Notes: generated by a model not told the origin, from the letters alone. DNA of 33,071 nucleotides from Actinomycetes bacterium (GCA_021793235.1 JAJYTD010000040.1:1-33071); one strand, 5' to 3'; counted from the first letter of the stretch, positions 6,992 through 17,020 are shown. Program-made: numbers and translations.

Positions 6992-9067
6992 CTATCCCTT
7001 CTCGTGTCCCTCCAGGATCGATGAGGCCGCTTTGGAGAGTTCCGGGGCCAGCAGTTTCGAGTAGGTGGCCGTCAGGTGGTGGCTGTCGCGATAGACCAGG
7101 ACGTTGCCGATCACCGGCGGGCAGGTGCCCCCGGTGCAGAACCGGTCTCGCAGATCGATCACCTCGGCGTCGTTGTCGGGGCGGTCGGCCGCGCGCAACT
7201 GGGGGTCGTCGGAGGCGAACGCGTCGTCCCAGGTCTGCGCGCAGGAGTCGAGTTCGTCGAGGTGGCGGGCGACGCACTCGGGCAGGCGCGCCCGCGTCCG
7301 CGGAGTGTCCCTGATCACCACCAGTTCACTGCCGGCCTCCTCCAGCGGCTGCCACAGCCGGGCCATCCCTTCGGCGATCTCGGCTTCGCCCTCGGTGTCC
7401 GACTTCGCGCTGTAGGAGGTGGCCTGCACGCTGGAACTGGTGAACACCAGGTCCGGCTGCACATCAGAGACCAGTTTCTCCACCACCGCCTCGTTCCATT
7501 CGGGGCATTCGAAGTAGGGGCGGCCGTCGCGCTCGATCAGTGTGTCGGTGAACGCGCAGGAGGACTTGGTGAAGGTGTACAGGCGCCAGTTGCGGTCGCC
7601 GGCGAGTTCGCGCAGGGCCGGCACCCAGTGGGCGGCATGGGAGTCGCCGACGATCGCGATCGTGGTGTCGGCGTCTTCGGGGCCGTAGGAGCAGGGGTCC
7701 GGTGTGAGCACCGAAGGCGTGGCCTGGCAGTCGTCACCGTAGACGCTGGGCAGGTCCTCCAGTGCCTCCACCGGTGAAGGGTAGATGGGAGAGTCCGTGT
7801 CGCCCTCGGGGCTGGCGGTGGCCAGCGCTTGTGGGCCCACGTGCACCGACGGGTCGAACTCCACGTTACGCAGCAGCTGGAAGCGGGCGTACTGGCCGAC
7901 GCCCACGGTGCTCACCAGCACGACGGCGGCCAGCGCGAAAACGGCGGCGCTGCGTCCGGCTCGCAGCAGCCCGCCATCGCGGATCGGGTCCTCGACGGCG
8001 AGTTTGGTGGCCCAGGCGAGCAGCGTCGACAAGACGATGACGCCCGCGCCGCCCAGCCACGACAGTGACGATTTGCCGGTGATGCTCAGGGTGAAGACGA
8101 TCAGCGGCCAGTGCCACAGGTACAGCGCATAGGAGATGTCTCCGAAGAACCGGGCCGGCCGGGTGCTCAGCAGCCCATAGGCCGACCACGGGGTGATGCT
8201 CTGCCCCGCCGCGATGACGGCTACTGTGCCGAGGATCGGTGCGGCGGCGGCCCAGCCCGGAAACGCGGTCTGGTCGTCGTAGACGAAGGCGACGGTCAGG
8301 ATGGTGGCCAGGCCGGACCAGCCCAGGACCCACCGCGCGGCACCGGGGATCTGCCGATGCGCGAGCACGATGGCCAGCACTCCCCCGGCGGCAAGCTCCC
8401 ACATGCGGGCCTGCGGCAGGAAGTAGGCCGGCTGCGGGTCGTTCGCGGTCAGCCAGACAGAGCAGGCGAAGGAGGCGATGACGATGGCCGATGTCGCCGC
8501 CAGGATCGATTTGGCGGTCCGCCGCTTCGGGGGCAGTGCCGCCCAGCCCAGGAACAGCAGCGGCCACACCAGATAGAACTGCTCCTCGATGGCGAGCGAC
8601 CAGAAGTGCTGCACCGGGCTTGCGGCGGTCTCGGCCGCCAGGTAGTCCACCGACTGCACCGCGAGGAACAGGTTCTCCGCGTAGGCGGCGCTGGCGATCA
8701 GTTGCATCGCTGTGTCGTACAGCCGGGGGGAGGGCAGGAGGAAGAACGCGGCCGCTCCGGTGACACCCAGGACGAGTGTCGCCGCCGGGAGGATGCGGCG
8801 TATGCGGCGCACGTAGAAGCCGCCCAGCGACACCCGCCCGTGCTCACGCGCTTCACGCAGGAGCAGGGTGGTGATGAGGAAGCCGGAGATCACGAAGAAC
8901 ACGTCGACGCCGACGTAGCCTCCGGGAACCAATTCGTGGTCGACGTGGTACACGAGGACCAGACCCACTGCGAGCGCGCGTAACCCCTGGACTTCGGGGA
9001 AGAAACGGCGGGGCGCGACCGTCGCGGGTGAACGGCGGTCTGCTACGGCATGAGTCTTTGAAGTCAC
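6992..9067 (-). CDS. Membrane acyltransferase with C-terminal SGNH domain (OafA/YrhL-like), 691 aa
   Basis: The N-terminal about 370 residues are an acyltransferase_3 domain with about ten membrane helices: GLRALAVGLVLVYHVDHE carries the catalytic-type His, followed by GGYVGVDVFFVISGFLIT, FYVRRIRRILPA and SLAIEEQFYLVWPL. The C-terminal part is a periplasm-facing SGNH hydrolase-like domain with GDSHAAHW (nucleophile Ser) and YRDSHHLT (Asp-His pair) near the end. Such proteins O-acetylate cell-surface glycans or polymers. The GTG at 9067 was chosen: GGGAA lies eight bases upstream, and the extra 20 residues available upstream look unlike the family. No glycan cluster surrounds it, so the acceptor is unknown. 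Confidence 0.9.
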   Translation of the reverse strand: MTSKTHAVADRRSPATVAPRRFFPEVQGLRALAVGLVLVYHVDHELVPGGYVGVDVFFVISGFLITTLLLREAREHGRVSLGGFYVRRIRRILPAATLVLGVTGAAAFFLLPSPRLYDTAMQLIASAAYAENLFLAVQSVDYLAAETAASPVQHFWSLAIEEQFYLVWPLLFLGWAALPPKRRTAKSILAATSAIVIASFACSVWLTANDPQPAYFLPQARMWELAAGGVLAIVLAHRQIPGAARWVLGWSGLATILTVAFVYDDQTAFPGWAAAAPILGTVAVIAAGQSITPWSAYGLLSTRPARFFGDISYALYLWHWPLIVFTLSITGKSSLSWLGGAGVIVLSTLLAWATKLAVEDPIRDGGLLRAGRSAAVFALAAVVLVSTVGVGQYARFQLLRNVEFDPSVHVGPQALATASPEGDTDSPIYPSPVEALEDLPSVYGDDCQATPSVLTPDPCSYGPEDADTTIAIVGDSHAAHWVPALRELAGDRNWRLYTFTKSSCAFTDTLIERDGRPYFECPEWNEAVVEKLVSDVQPDLVFTSSSVQATSYSAKSDTEGEAEIAEGMARLWQPLEEAGSELVVIRDTPRTRARLPECVARHLDELDSCAQTWDDAFASDDPQLRAADRPDNDAEVIDLRDRFCTGGTCPPVIGNVLVYRDSHHLTATYSKLLAPELSKAASSILEGHEKG

Positions 9068-9162
9068 GGAATGTATTCCCAGGCGACGTTGCGAAGGTAG
9101 GACGAATCGTGGGGGCGGTGGTCGCACCCGAGGTCACCATGGTGCCGTGATGTAGTCGTTAC

Positions 9163-9346
9163 AAACAAGCCGTACGGCGAAAATTTCTGTGAATTCTCTC
9201 AGGAAGTCGTGCGAACCGGAGGGAATTTTCCAAATTGCCCCCTTTGCCGGAAATGCGGCAGCGCGGCGGCGCCATCGAAACCGAGGAGTGTCTTATAATA
9301 TGAGATTACTATTTCATATAATGGAACGTGTGGGTAGGGTTCCGGC
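9163..9346. promoter_or_regulatory. AT-rich intergenic island with twin TATAAT boxes and palindrome
   Basis: The divergent region between the acyltransferase and methyltransferase genes is unusually AT-rich for this window. TATAAT occurs at 9294-9299 and again at 9317-9322. Arms 9295-9305 and 9312-9322 form an imperfect inverted repeat (9 of 11) that ends 24 bp before the methyltransferase ATG. This suggests a promoter with an overlapping operator; no good -35 box was found. Confidence 0.5.
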
Positions 9347-10102
9347 ATGGCAGAACAGCAGTGGAACGCCGACCTCTACGACACCCGCCATTCCTTTGTC
9401 TCCGCTTACGGGGCCGACCTGCTCGAACTGCTGGACGCCCGGCCGGGCGAGCACGTACTCGACGCCGGATGCGGAACCGGGGAGCTGACGGCGGCGCTGC
9501 GCGATGCCGGCGTCGAGGTCATCGGTATCGACACCAGCCCCGACATGGTCGAACGCGGACGGCAGCGCTTCCCCGACGTCGACCTGCGCGTTGCCGACCT
9601 GCGGGATCTGGGGCTGCACCACGAGTTCGACGCCGTGTTCAGCAACGCCGTGCTGCACTGGATCCCCGAGGCCGGCCGCGCCGCGGCCGCCATCCACGCG
9701 GCCCTGCGCCCCGGCGGCCGCCTCGTCGCCGAACTGGGCGGGGCCGGAAACATCGCCGCGATCGACGGCGCTGTCCGCTCCCTGCGCGCCGAGCAGGGCC
9801 TCGATGCGCCCGAGGACCCGTGGTACTTCCCCGGCATCGCCGACTACGCCGCGGTCCTGGAGCGCGCCGGTCTGGAGACCACCGGAGCGTGGCTGTTCGA
9901 CCGCCCCACCCGGCTGGAGGGAGACGACGGACTGGCGGCATGGGTCCGGATGTTCGGCTCCCACCTGCTCGCCGGGGTCGAGGACCCCGACGGCTTCCTG
10001 ACCGAACTCCGCAAGCGCCTGCGCCCGGTCCTGTACCGCGACGGAACCTGGTGGGCCGACTACCGGAGGCTGCGCGTCACGGCGGTCAAACCCGGGACCT
10101 GA
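9347..10102 (+). CDS. Class I SAM-dependent methyltransferase (trans-aconitate methyltransferase-like), 251 aa
   Basis: A Rossmann-fold methyltransferase. Motif I is VLDAGCGTGELTAAL (about residues 41-55); the acidic end of beta-2 is VIGIDTSPDMVERGR; motif II/III is FDAVFSNAVLHWI followed by LRPGGRLVAEL. The opening text WNADLYDTRHSFVSAYGADLL and the SNAVLHWI block resemble the Tam / malonyl-ACP methyltransferase-like group. The ATG at 9347 lies behind the AT-rich island; AGGG ten bases upstream is a modest ribosome site. The substrate is unresolved. The DMT exporter follows after 74 bp on the same strand. Confidence 0.88.
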   Translation: MAEQQWNADLYDTRHSFVSAYGADLLELLDARPGEHVLDAGCGTGELTAALRDAGVEVIGIDTSPDMVERGRQRFPDVDLRVADLRDLGLHHEFDAVFSNAVLHWIPEAGRAAAAIHAALRPGGRLVAELGGAGNIAAIDGAVRSLRAEQGLDAPEDPWYFPGIADYAAVLERAGLETTGAWLFDRPTRLEGDDGLAAWVRMFGSHLLAGVEDPDGFLTELRKRLRPVLYRDGTWWADYRRLRVTAVKPGT

Positions 10103-10176
10103 CTCCGCCCGCGCACGCCGATCGCGAGCGCATCGTTTCGGTACGGGCCGAACAGTGCGGCGGATAGCTTCTCGCC

Positions 10177-11160
10177 ATGAACCAGCAGACAGTGCGGCCG
10201 GAGCGGCCGAAAACCACGGGCAAGTACGCGGCTCTGGCCGCGGTCTCGGTGACGGTCATCTCCTGGGCCTCGGCGTTCGTGGCGATCCGATGGGTCGGGG
10301 AGAGCTTCGCCCCGGGCCCGTTGGCGCTGGGGCGGCTACTGGTCGGCAGCGCCGCTTTGGGTGCGGTCCTGCTCGCCCGGCGCGCCTGGACCCGGCCGAG
10401 CCCCCGGGAATGGGCGCTGACGACCGGGTGCGGGCTCGCCTGGTTCGGCATCTACAACGTCGCGCTCAACGCTGCCGAACTGCGTGTCGACGCCGGAACC
10501 ACCGCGATGCTCGTCAACATCGGCCCCATCCTCATCGCGCTGTTCGCCGGGGCGCTGCTGGGAGAGGGGTTCCCCAGGTGGCTGCTGGCCGGGGTGGCGG
10601 TCGCGTTCGCGGGCGTGCTGATGATCGGGGCGACGACAACCCGGTCGGCCTCCGTCGACCTCCTCGGCGTGCTGCTGTGCCTGGTCGCCGCCGTCACCTA
10701 CGCCATCGGGGTCCTGGCGCAAAAGCCCGTCCTGCGCCGGCTGCCCGCGCTCCAGGTGACCTGGATGGCCTGCACCGTGGGGGCGATCGCCTGTCTGCCC
10801 TTCGGTCCGGGGCTCGCCAGCGAGCTCCACGCCGCCCCCGCCGGCGCGGCCGCCGGGCTCCTCTACCTCGGGCTCGTGCCCACCGCTCTGGCATTCGGCA
10901 CCTGGGCTTACGCCCTGGCCAGGATGGACGCCGGGCGGCTGGGCGTCACCACCTACCTGGTGCCGCCCCTGACGATCGCCATGGCCTGGCTGCTGCTGAA
11001 CGAGGCCCCGCCGCTCTTGGCGCTCTTCGGCGGCGCCGTGTGCCTGGCCGGCGTGGCGGTTTCGCGCCGACGGCCAAAAACGGACATCAATCAGCAGCCA
11101 GGGCTCCCCGGCGCTCCCAACGGCCGCTCCTTCCAAGACACTGATGGCAAGAGCGGATAA
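10177..11160 (+). CDS. EamA/DMT superfamily transporter, 327 aa
   Basis: Ten predicted transmembrane segments arranged as two EamA repeats (about residues 17-147 and 160-292). Typical text includes TVISWASAFVAIRWV in TM1, AELRVDAGTTAMLVNIGPI in TM4 and TYLVPPLTIAMAWLLLNE in TM9. DMT proteins of this kind export amino acids or metabolites; the cargo is not readable here. The C-terminus ends in a polar tail of about 30 residues. An ArsR-type regulator starts 48 bp downstream and probably belongs to the same transcript. Confidence 0.9.
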   Translation: MNQQTVRPERPKTTGKYAALAAVSVTVISWASAFVAIRWVGESFAPGPLALGRLLVGSAALGAVLLARRAWTRPSPREWALTTGCGLAWFGIYNVALNAAELRVDAGTTAMLVNIGPILIALFAGALLGEGFPRWLLAGVAVAFAGVLMIGATTTRSASVDLLGVLLCLVAAVTYAIGVLAQKPVLRRLPALQVTWMACTVGAIACLPFGPGLASELHAAPAGAAAGLLYLGLVPTALAFGTWAYALARMDAGRLGVTTYLVPPLTIAMAWLLLNEAPPLLALFGGAVCLAGVAVSRRRPKTDINQQPGLPGAPNGRSFQDTDGKSG

Positions 11161-11208
11161 GCCGCACCCGGACCTTTCGGGCCGCCCGAACGACTTACGG
11201 AGGGACCG

Positions 11209-11916
11209 ATGCTCATCGCTGCGGAGTCGGTGGCGCGGTTCGCGTCCCTGCTGGCCGACAAGAGCCGGGTCTCGATATGCCTCGCGCTGCTCGACGGCCG
11301 CGCCTGGACGGCCGGGGAGCTCGCCCGCCACACCGGGATCAGCCCCTCCACCGCCAGCGAGCACCTTTCGAAGCTGGTGGAGGCCGGACTGCTGAGCGAG
11401 GAGCGCCAGGGGCGCCACCGCTACGTACGCCTGGCGGCCCCCGAAGCCGCCCAGGCCGTGGAGGACCTGGCCGCGCTCGCCGGGTCCCCGGCCGCGCCGC
11501 GCTCCTCCCTGCGGGCGGTCCGGGCCCACAGCGAGCTCGCCGCGGCGCGCACCTGCTATGACCACCTCGCCGGGCGGCTCGCAACAGAGATCTTCGATGC
11601 GATGACGGCGAAAGGACTGCTTTCGGAACGGGACGGGCTGGCCCTCACCGCGGAGGGCCGGGCCTGGTTCACCGAACTCGGCTGGGTGCCCGCTCCCGGA
11701 GCCTCCGGCCGGCGGCCGCTGGTGCGCTCATGTCTCGACTGGACCGAGCGCCGCCCCCACCTGGCCGGGGCGGCCGGAGCGGCACTGCATGACCACCTTC
11801 TCGCGCGGTCGTGGATCACCAAGGGCCGACGCCACCGCGCGGTCACGGTCACCCCCGACGGGCACCGCGCCTTAACCGGCCTCCTGGGCATCGACACCGA
11901 GGGCCTGGGCGGTTGA
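11209..11916 (+). CDS. ArsR-family winged-helix regulator with C-terminal extension, 235 aa
   Basis: Residues about 8-85 are an ArsR-type winged helix; the recognition region is GISPSTASEHLSKLVEAGLL and the wing is EERQGRHRYVRL. The metal-sensing ELCVCDL-type motif of classical ArsR/SmtB is absent. The C-terminal half, with LTAEGRAWFTELGW and a Cys-Leu-Asp-Trp-Thr-Glu-Arg-Arg-Pro-His block, matches the long actinobacterial ArsR-like proteins whose ligand is unknown. GGAGGG at 11199-11204 lies four bases before ATG 11209. Close behind the DMT exporter, it probably controls that gene. Confidence 0.88.
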   Translation: MLIAAESVARFASLLADKSRVSICLALLDGRAWTAGELARHTGISPSTASEHLSKLVEAGLLSEERQGRHRYVRLAAPEAAQAVEDLAALAGSPAAPRSSLRAVRAHSELAAARTCYDHLAGRLATEIFDAMTAKGLLSERDGLALTAEGRAWFTELGWVPAPGASGRRPLVRSCLDWTERRPHLAGAAGAALHDHLLARSWITKGRRHRAVTVTPDGHRALTGLLGIDTEGLGG

Positions 11917-11984
11917 CCGCACCGGGGACCGGGCCGCGGCGCTGCTGGACGAAGCCTTACCAGACGGTCCGCGACATGGCCCGG

Positions 11985-12926
11985 TCACCGGCGTCGGCGA
12001 GGCAGGGGAATGGTGGCCAGGTCGGTGGCGAGGACGATCTCGCCGTCGAACCAGCGGGCGGCTTCCGCGGTGAAGCGGGCGTCGTCGCCGGTCTCGTAAC
12101 GTTCGGAAAAGTGCGTCAGCACCAGGGTGCCCACCCCCGCCTCGGCGGCGATGCGGGCGGCCTGGCCCGCGGTCAGGTGGCGGTAGTCGGCCGCGAGCGC
12201 CGCCTCCTCCTCCAGGTATGTGGCCTCGATCACCAGCATGTCGGCGCCTTCGGCCAGGCGTACCGCGTTGGCGCAGGGGGCGGTGTCCATCACGAACGCG
12301 AACACCTGCCCGCGCCGTACAACAGCGCACTCGGCCAGTTCCACGCGCTCCCCCGCGTCGTTGCGGACCTCGCCTTCCCGCTGGAGCCTGCCGATCGCGG
12401 GGCCGAAGACGCCGCGCTCGGCGAGCCGCTCCGGCAGCATCCTCCACCCGTCGGGTTCGGCCAGCCGGTAGCCGTAGGTGTCGATGCGGTGGTCCAGGGG
12501 AAGCGCCGTCAGGGTGAAGTCCTTGTCGCCGATCGGGCACGCCCCGTCCCCGCTGACCGGCTGTTCGACGATGACATCGGTGTCGCCGAAGGAGGTGGCG
12601 CGGCGCAGCCTGCGCCAGTACCGCATGCCCGATGCGGGAAACGCCGCCCGCACCGGATGGGGGGCCTGGTCCCGGGCGATGCGCTGGATGAGGCCGGGGA
12701 CGCCCAGGGAGTGGTCGCCGTGGAAGTGCGTGACGCAGATCCGCGTGATGTCGTGGGCGGACAGCCCCGCGAAGCGCAACTGGCGCTGTGTTCCCTCGCC
12801 GGGATCGAAGACGATGCCGTGGGAGTCCCACCGCAGGAAGTAGCCGTTGTGGTTGCGCCGCTTCGTCGGCACCGCGCTGGAGCTGCCCAGGATCACGAGT
12901 TCACGCGCTGACATGGGCGCCATCAT
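11985..12926 (-). CDS. rnz: Ribonuclease Z, 313 aa
   Basis: A metallo-beta-lactamase-fold endonuclease expected to trim the 3' end of tRNA precursors. The zinc motif is THFHGDH with His67, His69, Asp71 and His72; further ligands are the Asp of FVMDTAPCANA and the His of LTHFSERY. The opening LVILGSSSAVPTKRRNHNGYFL and DPGEGTQRQLRF are classical RNase Z text, and the length is normal. The start ATG at 12926 (tandem ATG ATG) has GGAG five bases upstream; ATG 12914 is a shorter alternative without a ribosome site. It sits 56 bp downstream of the SDR gene and may share its transcript. Confidence 0.92.
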   Translation of the reverse strand: MMAPMSARELVILGSSSAVPTKRRNHNGYFLRWDSHGIVFDPGEGTQRQLRFAGLSAHDITRICVTHFHGDHSLGVPGLIQRIARDQAPHPVRAAFPASGMRYWRRLRRATSFGDTDVIVEQPVSGDGACPIGDKDFTLTALPLDHRIDTYGYRLAEPDGWRMLPERLAERGVFGPAIGRLQREGEVRNDAGERVELAECAVVRRGQVFAFVMDTAPCANAVRLAEGADMLVIEATYLEEEAALAADYRHLTAGQAARIAAEAGVGTLVLTHFSERYETGDDARFTAEAARWFDGEIVLATDLATIPLPRRRR

Positions 12927-12982
12927 GGCAGCTCCGCGCCCCCAACCTGAACGGGAATCGCCCTCGGCGCCTCGGGAGCGGG

Positions 12983-13762
12983 TCATGCGAGGCCGCCGTT
13001 GCTGTACAGGAGTTGGCCGTTGACCCAGCCGCCCCGCTCCGAGCACAAGAACGCGACCAGGTTCGCGCAGTCCTGCGGTACACCGAGCCGCCCCAGCGGT
13101 GTCGAGTCCGCCATCTCGGTTTTGAGGTCGTCGGTCATCCAGCCCGTGTCGACCGGCCCGGGATTGATCGCGTTCACGGTCACCCCGAGGTGGGCGAGTT
13201 CGCGGGCAGCGGCCAGGGTGATGCGGTCCGCGGCACCCTTGCTCGCCCCGTAGGGCAGGTTGGCCACGGTGTGGTCGCTGGTCAGGCTGATGATCCGGCC
13301 GGTGCCGTGCGCGCCGCGGAAGCGCAGCCCGAATTCCCGGATCAGCAGCCACACCGCCCGGGTGTTGACGGCGAAGTGGCGGTCGAAGCTCTCGACCGTG
13401 GTGTCCAGCAGGCCGGAGTCCACGGATTCGCAGTGGGCGATGACCAGCGCGTTGACCGGGCCCAGTCCGTGCTCGACCGCGGTGAACAGCTCGCTTGGTG
13501 CGGCGGGGTCGCTCAGGTCCGCTTCGACCGCGAGCGTTCGCGCCCCGATGCGCTCCAGCCGGTCCCTCAGCGTTTGGGGCGCCGATTCCTCGACGCCCCA
13601 GCTCATGCGTGCGTCGTAGGGACTCCAGTAGGTGAACGCCACATCCCACCCGGCCCGGGCCAGGTCCGCCATGATGGCGGCGGCGATGCCGACCGTCCGT
13701 CCCGCTCCGGTGACCAGTGCCAGCGGCCTGTCCGGCCGCTGCCCGTGCGGCTGGTTGCCCAC
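12983..13762 (-). CDS. SDR-family oxidoreductase, 259 aa
   Basis: A short-chain dehydrogenase/reductase. The glycine-rich cofactor loop is TGAGRTVGIA (residues 18-27), catalytic Tyr171 and Lys175 lie in YGASK, and a Ser sits near residue 159-162. The C-terminus NPGPVDTGWMTDDL and GGWVNGQLLYSNGGLA is typical of the classical subfamily. The usual NNAG motif is replaced by VIAHCESV. A GTG start at 13762 has AAGGAGGG five bases upstream. The 16-nt leader before this gene is identical to that of the sugar-porter gene. Substrate unknown. Lies between a hydrolase and rnz on the same strand. Confidence 0.9.
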   Translation of the reverse strand: MGNQPHGQRPDRPLALVTGAGRTVGIAAAIMADLARAGWDVAFTYWSPYDARMSWGVEESAPQTLRDRLERIGARTLAVEADLSDPAAPSELFTAVEHGLGPVNALVIAHCESVDSGLLDTTVESFDRHFAVNTRAVWLLIREFGLRFRGAHGTGRIISLTSDHTVANLPYGASKGAADRITLAAARELAHLGVTVNAINPGPVDTGWMTDDLKTEMADSTPLGRLGVPQDCANLVAFLCSERGGWVNGQLLYSNGGLA

Positions 13763-13854
13763 GTGTGCCCTCCTTGCCGTGTCCGTCCCGCATTGTGGCG
13801 GAGGGGCCCGCGGGCGCACGGGTTTTCCGTCTCGCGCGCCTGCTGCGGGGCGCC

Positions 13855-14682
13855 TCAGGCCCGCGCCGCGCCCAGGAAGTCGGTGAGGAGGCCGGTCAGG
13901 CGGGCGGGCGCGTCTTCCTGGACGAGGTGGCCCGCCCCGTCGAGCCAGCGCAGCCGCGCGCGCGGGATGTGCTCGGCCAGCCGCTCGGCGTGGTGCGGGT
14001 CCAGCCACCCGTCTTCGCGGCCCCAGGCCACGAGGACGGGGATGTCGAGTTCGCCGTAGCGGTCCTCCACTTCGCGGGTGTGGCGCTCGTCGGCCTGGGC
14101 GATCTGGCGGTAGAACGCCGCCTGGCCGGTCTCACCGAGCCAGGGGCGGGCGAGCGCGTCGAGGACTTCTGTGCGCGGTTTTCGGGAGCAGGCGGTGGAG
14201 ATGTAGCTGCGTACCAGTGCTTCGTGCAGGTGGGCGGGCAGCGCTGCGAAGACCTCGGTATCCGCATTGACCAGGCGGAAGAAGGCACTGCCCCAGGGGC
14301 GCAGGCTCACCGCGTCGACCAGCGCCAGGCGCGCGTAGTCGACACCGTCCAGCAGTGCCGCCCGCAGGGCGACCGCCCCGCCGAAGTCGTGGGCGACCAC
14401 GGAGGGGCGTTCCAGACCCCAGTGTTCGAGCAGGGCGGTGAAGACGGTCTGCTGGGCGGCCAGTGACACGTCCTGCCCGTCGTACATGTCCGACTGCCCG
14501 TAGCCGGGCATGTCCCACAGGTAGACCGCGTGCCGGTCGGTGAACGCGGCGGCGATGTCGCGCCAGACGTAGGAGGAGAAGGGGGTGCCGTGCAGGAACA
14601 CCACGGGTTCTCCCGCGCCCCGGCGACTCCAGCGGACGGTTCCGTGCGGTGTGGCGAGCCGCTCGTCCAGTTCCCAGGCCAT
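13855..14682 (-). CDS. Alpha/beta hydrolase with Asp nucleophile (haloalkane dehalogenase/epoxide hydrolase-like), 275 aa
   Basis: Alpha/beta hydrolase fold with oxyanion loop HGTPFSSYVW (residues 31-40) and nucleophile elbow VVAHDFGGAVAL, in which Asp99 takes the place of the usual Ser. WGREDGWLDPHH carries the likely acidic residue and GAGHLVQED the catalytic His near residue 245. An Asp nucleophile is the hallmark of haloalkane dehalogenases and epoxide hydrolases (family knowledge); the exact reaction is not clear. ATG 14682 has AGAGGGA upstream. It is transcribed away from the CGNR regulator gene across a tandem operator-like repeat, so control by that regulator is an attractive inference. 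Confidence 0.9.
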   Translation of the reverse strand: MAWELDERLATPHGTVRWSRRGAGEPVVFLHGTPFSSYVWRDIAAAFTDRHAVYLWDMPGYGQSDMYDGQDVSLAAQQTVFTALLEHWGLERPSVVAHDFGGAVALRAALLDGVDYARLALVDAVSLRPWGSAFFRLVNADTEVFAALPAHLHEALVRSYISTACSRKPRTEVLDALARPWLGETGQAAFYRQIAQADERHTREVEDRYGELDIPVLVAWGREDGWLDPHHAERLAEHIPRARLRWLDGAGHLVQEDAPARLTGLLTDFLGAARA

Positions 14683-14697
14683 GCCGATCCCTCTATG

Positions 14698-14762
14698 GTT
14701 ACCGCCATTTTCCATAAGAAGGTAACCATGGGTGTTACCGCCGTCAATTCGATGGCGGTAAC
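14698..14762. promoter_or_regulatory. Tandem 29-bp inverted-repeat operator (two copies, 36-bp period)
   Basis: Each unit is GTTACC, 17 bases, GGTAAC: unit 1 at 14698-14726 and unit 2 at 14734-14762. Both have exactly the same 6-17-6 layout. The outermost half-sites extend to a 12-base match, GGTTACCGCCAT (14697-14708), with its exact complement at 14752-14763. The array fills most of the 88-bp divergent space between the hydrolase and CGNR genes, ending eight bases before the CGNR ATG. Autoregulation by the CGNR protein is inferred. Confidence 0.7.
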
Positions 14763-14770
14763 CTCTCCGT

Positions 14771-15358
14771 ATGGCCTACACGCGACCGGCGGCTCCGGGC
14801 TCCCTGGAGCCCATCGAGGCGTTCTGCAACTCCGCCCGCTTCCTCTACGGGGAGGACGCTTTCGCCGATCTGCCGAGCGCGCGCGCATGGCTGCGCGGCC
14901 GCGGCTGGTCTGCGGCGGCGAACGCGCTGGACGAACCAGGGGTGCGGCGGCTGTACCGGGTGCGCGAGGCCATTCGCGACCACATTGCGGACCCCGGTGC
15001 GAAAGACGCGCGCACCGTGCTGAACGACCACGCCCGCGCCGTGCTCAAAGCTCCGCAATGGGCGCCGAGCGGCGAAGCGCTGATCCCGGTGGCCGCGCAG
15101 GAAGGGATCGACACCCTCATCGGCGCCCTGTTGTCGACGCTGGCCGTCGAAGAGCTCGCCGGTCGGCGCGCCCGGCTGAAAGTGTGCCGGTCCCCACAAT
15201 GCCGGTGGCTCTACTACGACCGCTCCCCCGGCAACAACAGCGTGTGGTGCAGCATGAACATCTGCGGGGCACGGCACAAGATGCGCTCCTACCGCGGCCG
15301 TCGCGGCGACGGCGCCCCTGCTCAAACGCCGCCGGATCGGCCCGCCGAGCGGGATTGA
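14771..15358 (+). CDS. ABATE/CGNR zinc-finger putative transcriptional regulator, 195 aa
   Basis: The N-terminal part (about residues 12-130) resembles the ABATE domain, thought to bind a ligand, and the C-terminal part is the CGNR-type zinc finger: Cys139, Cys144, Cys160 and Cys165 in a C-x4-C-x15-C-x4-C layout, with CGAR in place of CGNR, followed by the basic KMRSYRGRR. Proteins of this class are predicted DNA-binding regulators and remain little studied. No Shine-Dalgarno is visible before ATG 14771, so a leaderless or near-leaderless mRNA is possible. It diverges from the Asp-nucleophile hydrolase, and the shared intergenic DNA carries the tandem GTTACC operator. Confidence 0.88.
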   Translation: MAYTRPAAPGSLEPIEAFCNSARFLYGEDAFADLPSARAWLRGRGWSAAANALDEPGVRRLYRVREAIRDHIADPGAKDARTVLNDHARAVLKAPQWAPSGEALIPVAAQEGIDTLIGALLSTLAVEELAGRRARLKVCRSPQCRWLYYDRSPGNNSVWCSMNICGARHKMRSYRGRRGDGAPAQTPPDRPAERD

Positions 15359-15558
15359 GGAACATCGGCACAGAGCCCGGGGTCAAGAATGATCCCGTTC
15401 TACGTGTCCGGGAAACTGGGAAGGGCACCACTACACGGATACGGAGCCGGACACGCTGAGCGCGTATCCGACCCTCTTCTCAGAGCGTGTTACCTGCACA
15501 CCTATCATCGACGGGGCTCATTAGTCCAGCCCTGCACCACAATCCGGACGGAGTCTGA

Positions 15559-16944
<1,386 letters not shown>

Positions 16945-16971
16945 GGTTCGGGGACGACTTTACCAACCGGG

Positions 16972-16996
16972 GCGCTTCGGCAAAGGCGCCGAGCGC
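16972..16996. terminator. Candidate hairpin terminator after gdhA
   Basis: GCGCTTCGGC (16972-16981) pairs with GCCGAGCGC (16988-16996) with one bulged base and a 6-nt loop. It lies between the convergent gdhA and MarR genes and could serve both. No U-run. Confidence 0.45.
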
Positions 16997-17020
16997 ATCA
17001 CCGGCCGCGTCGGGGGGGGC

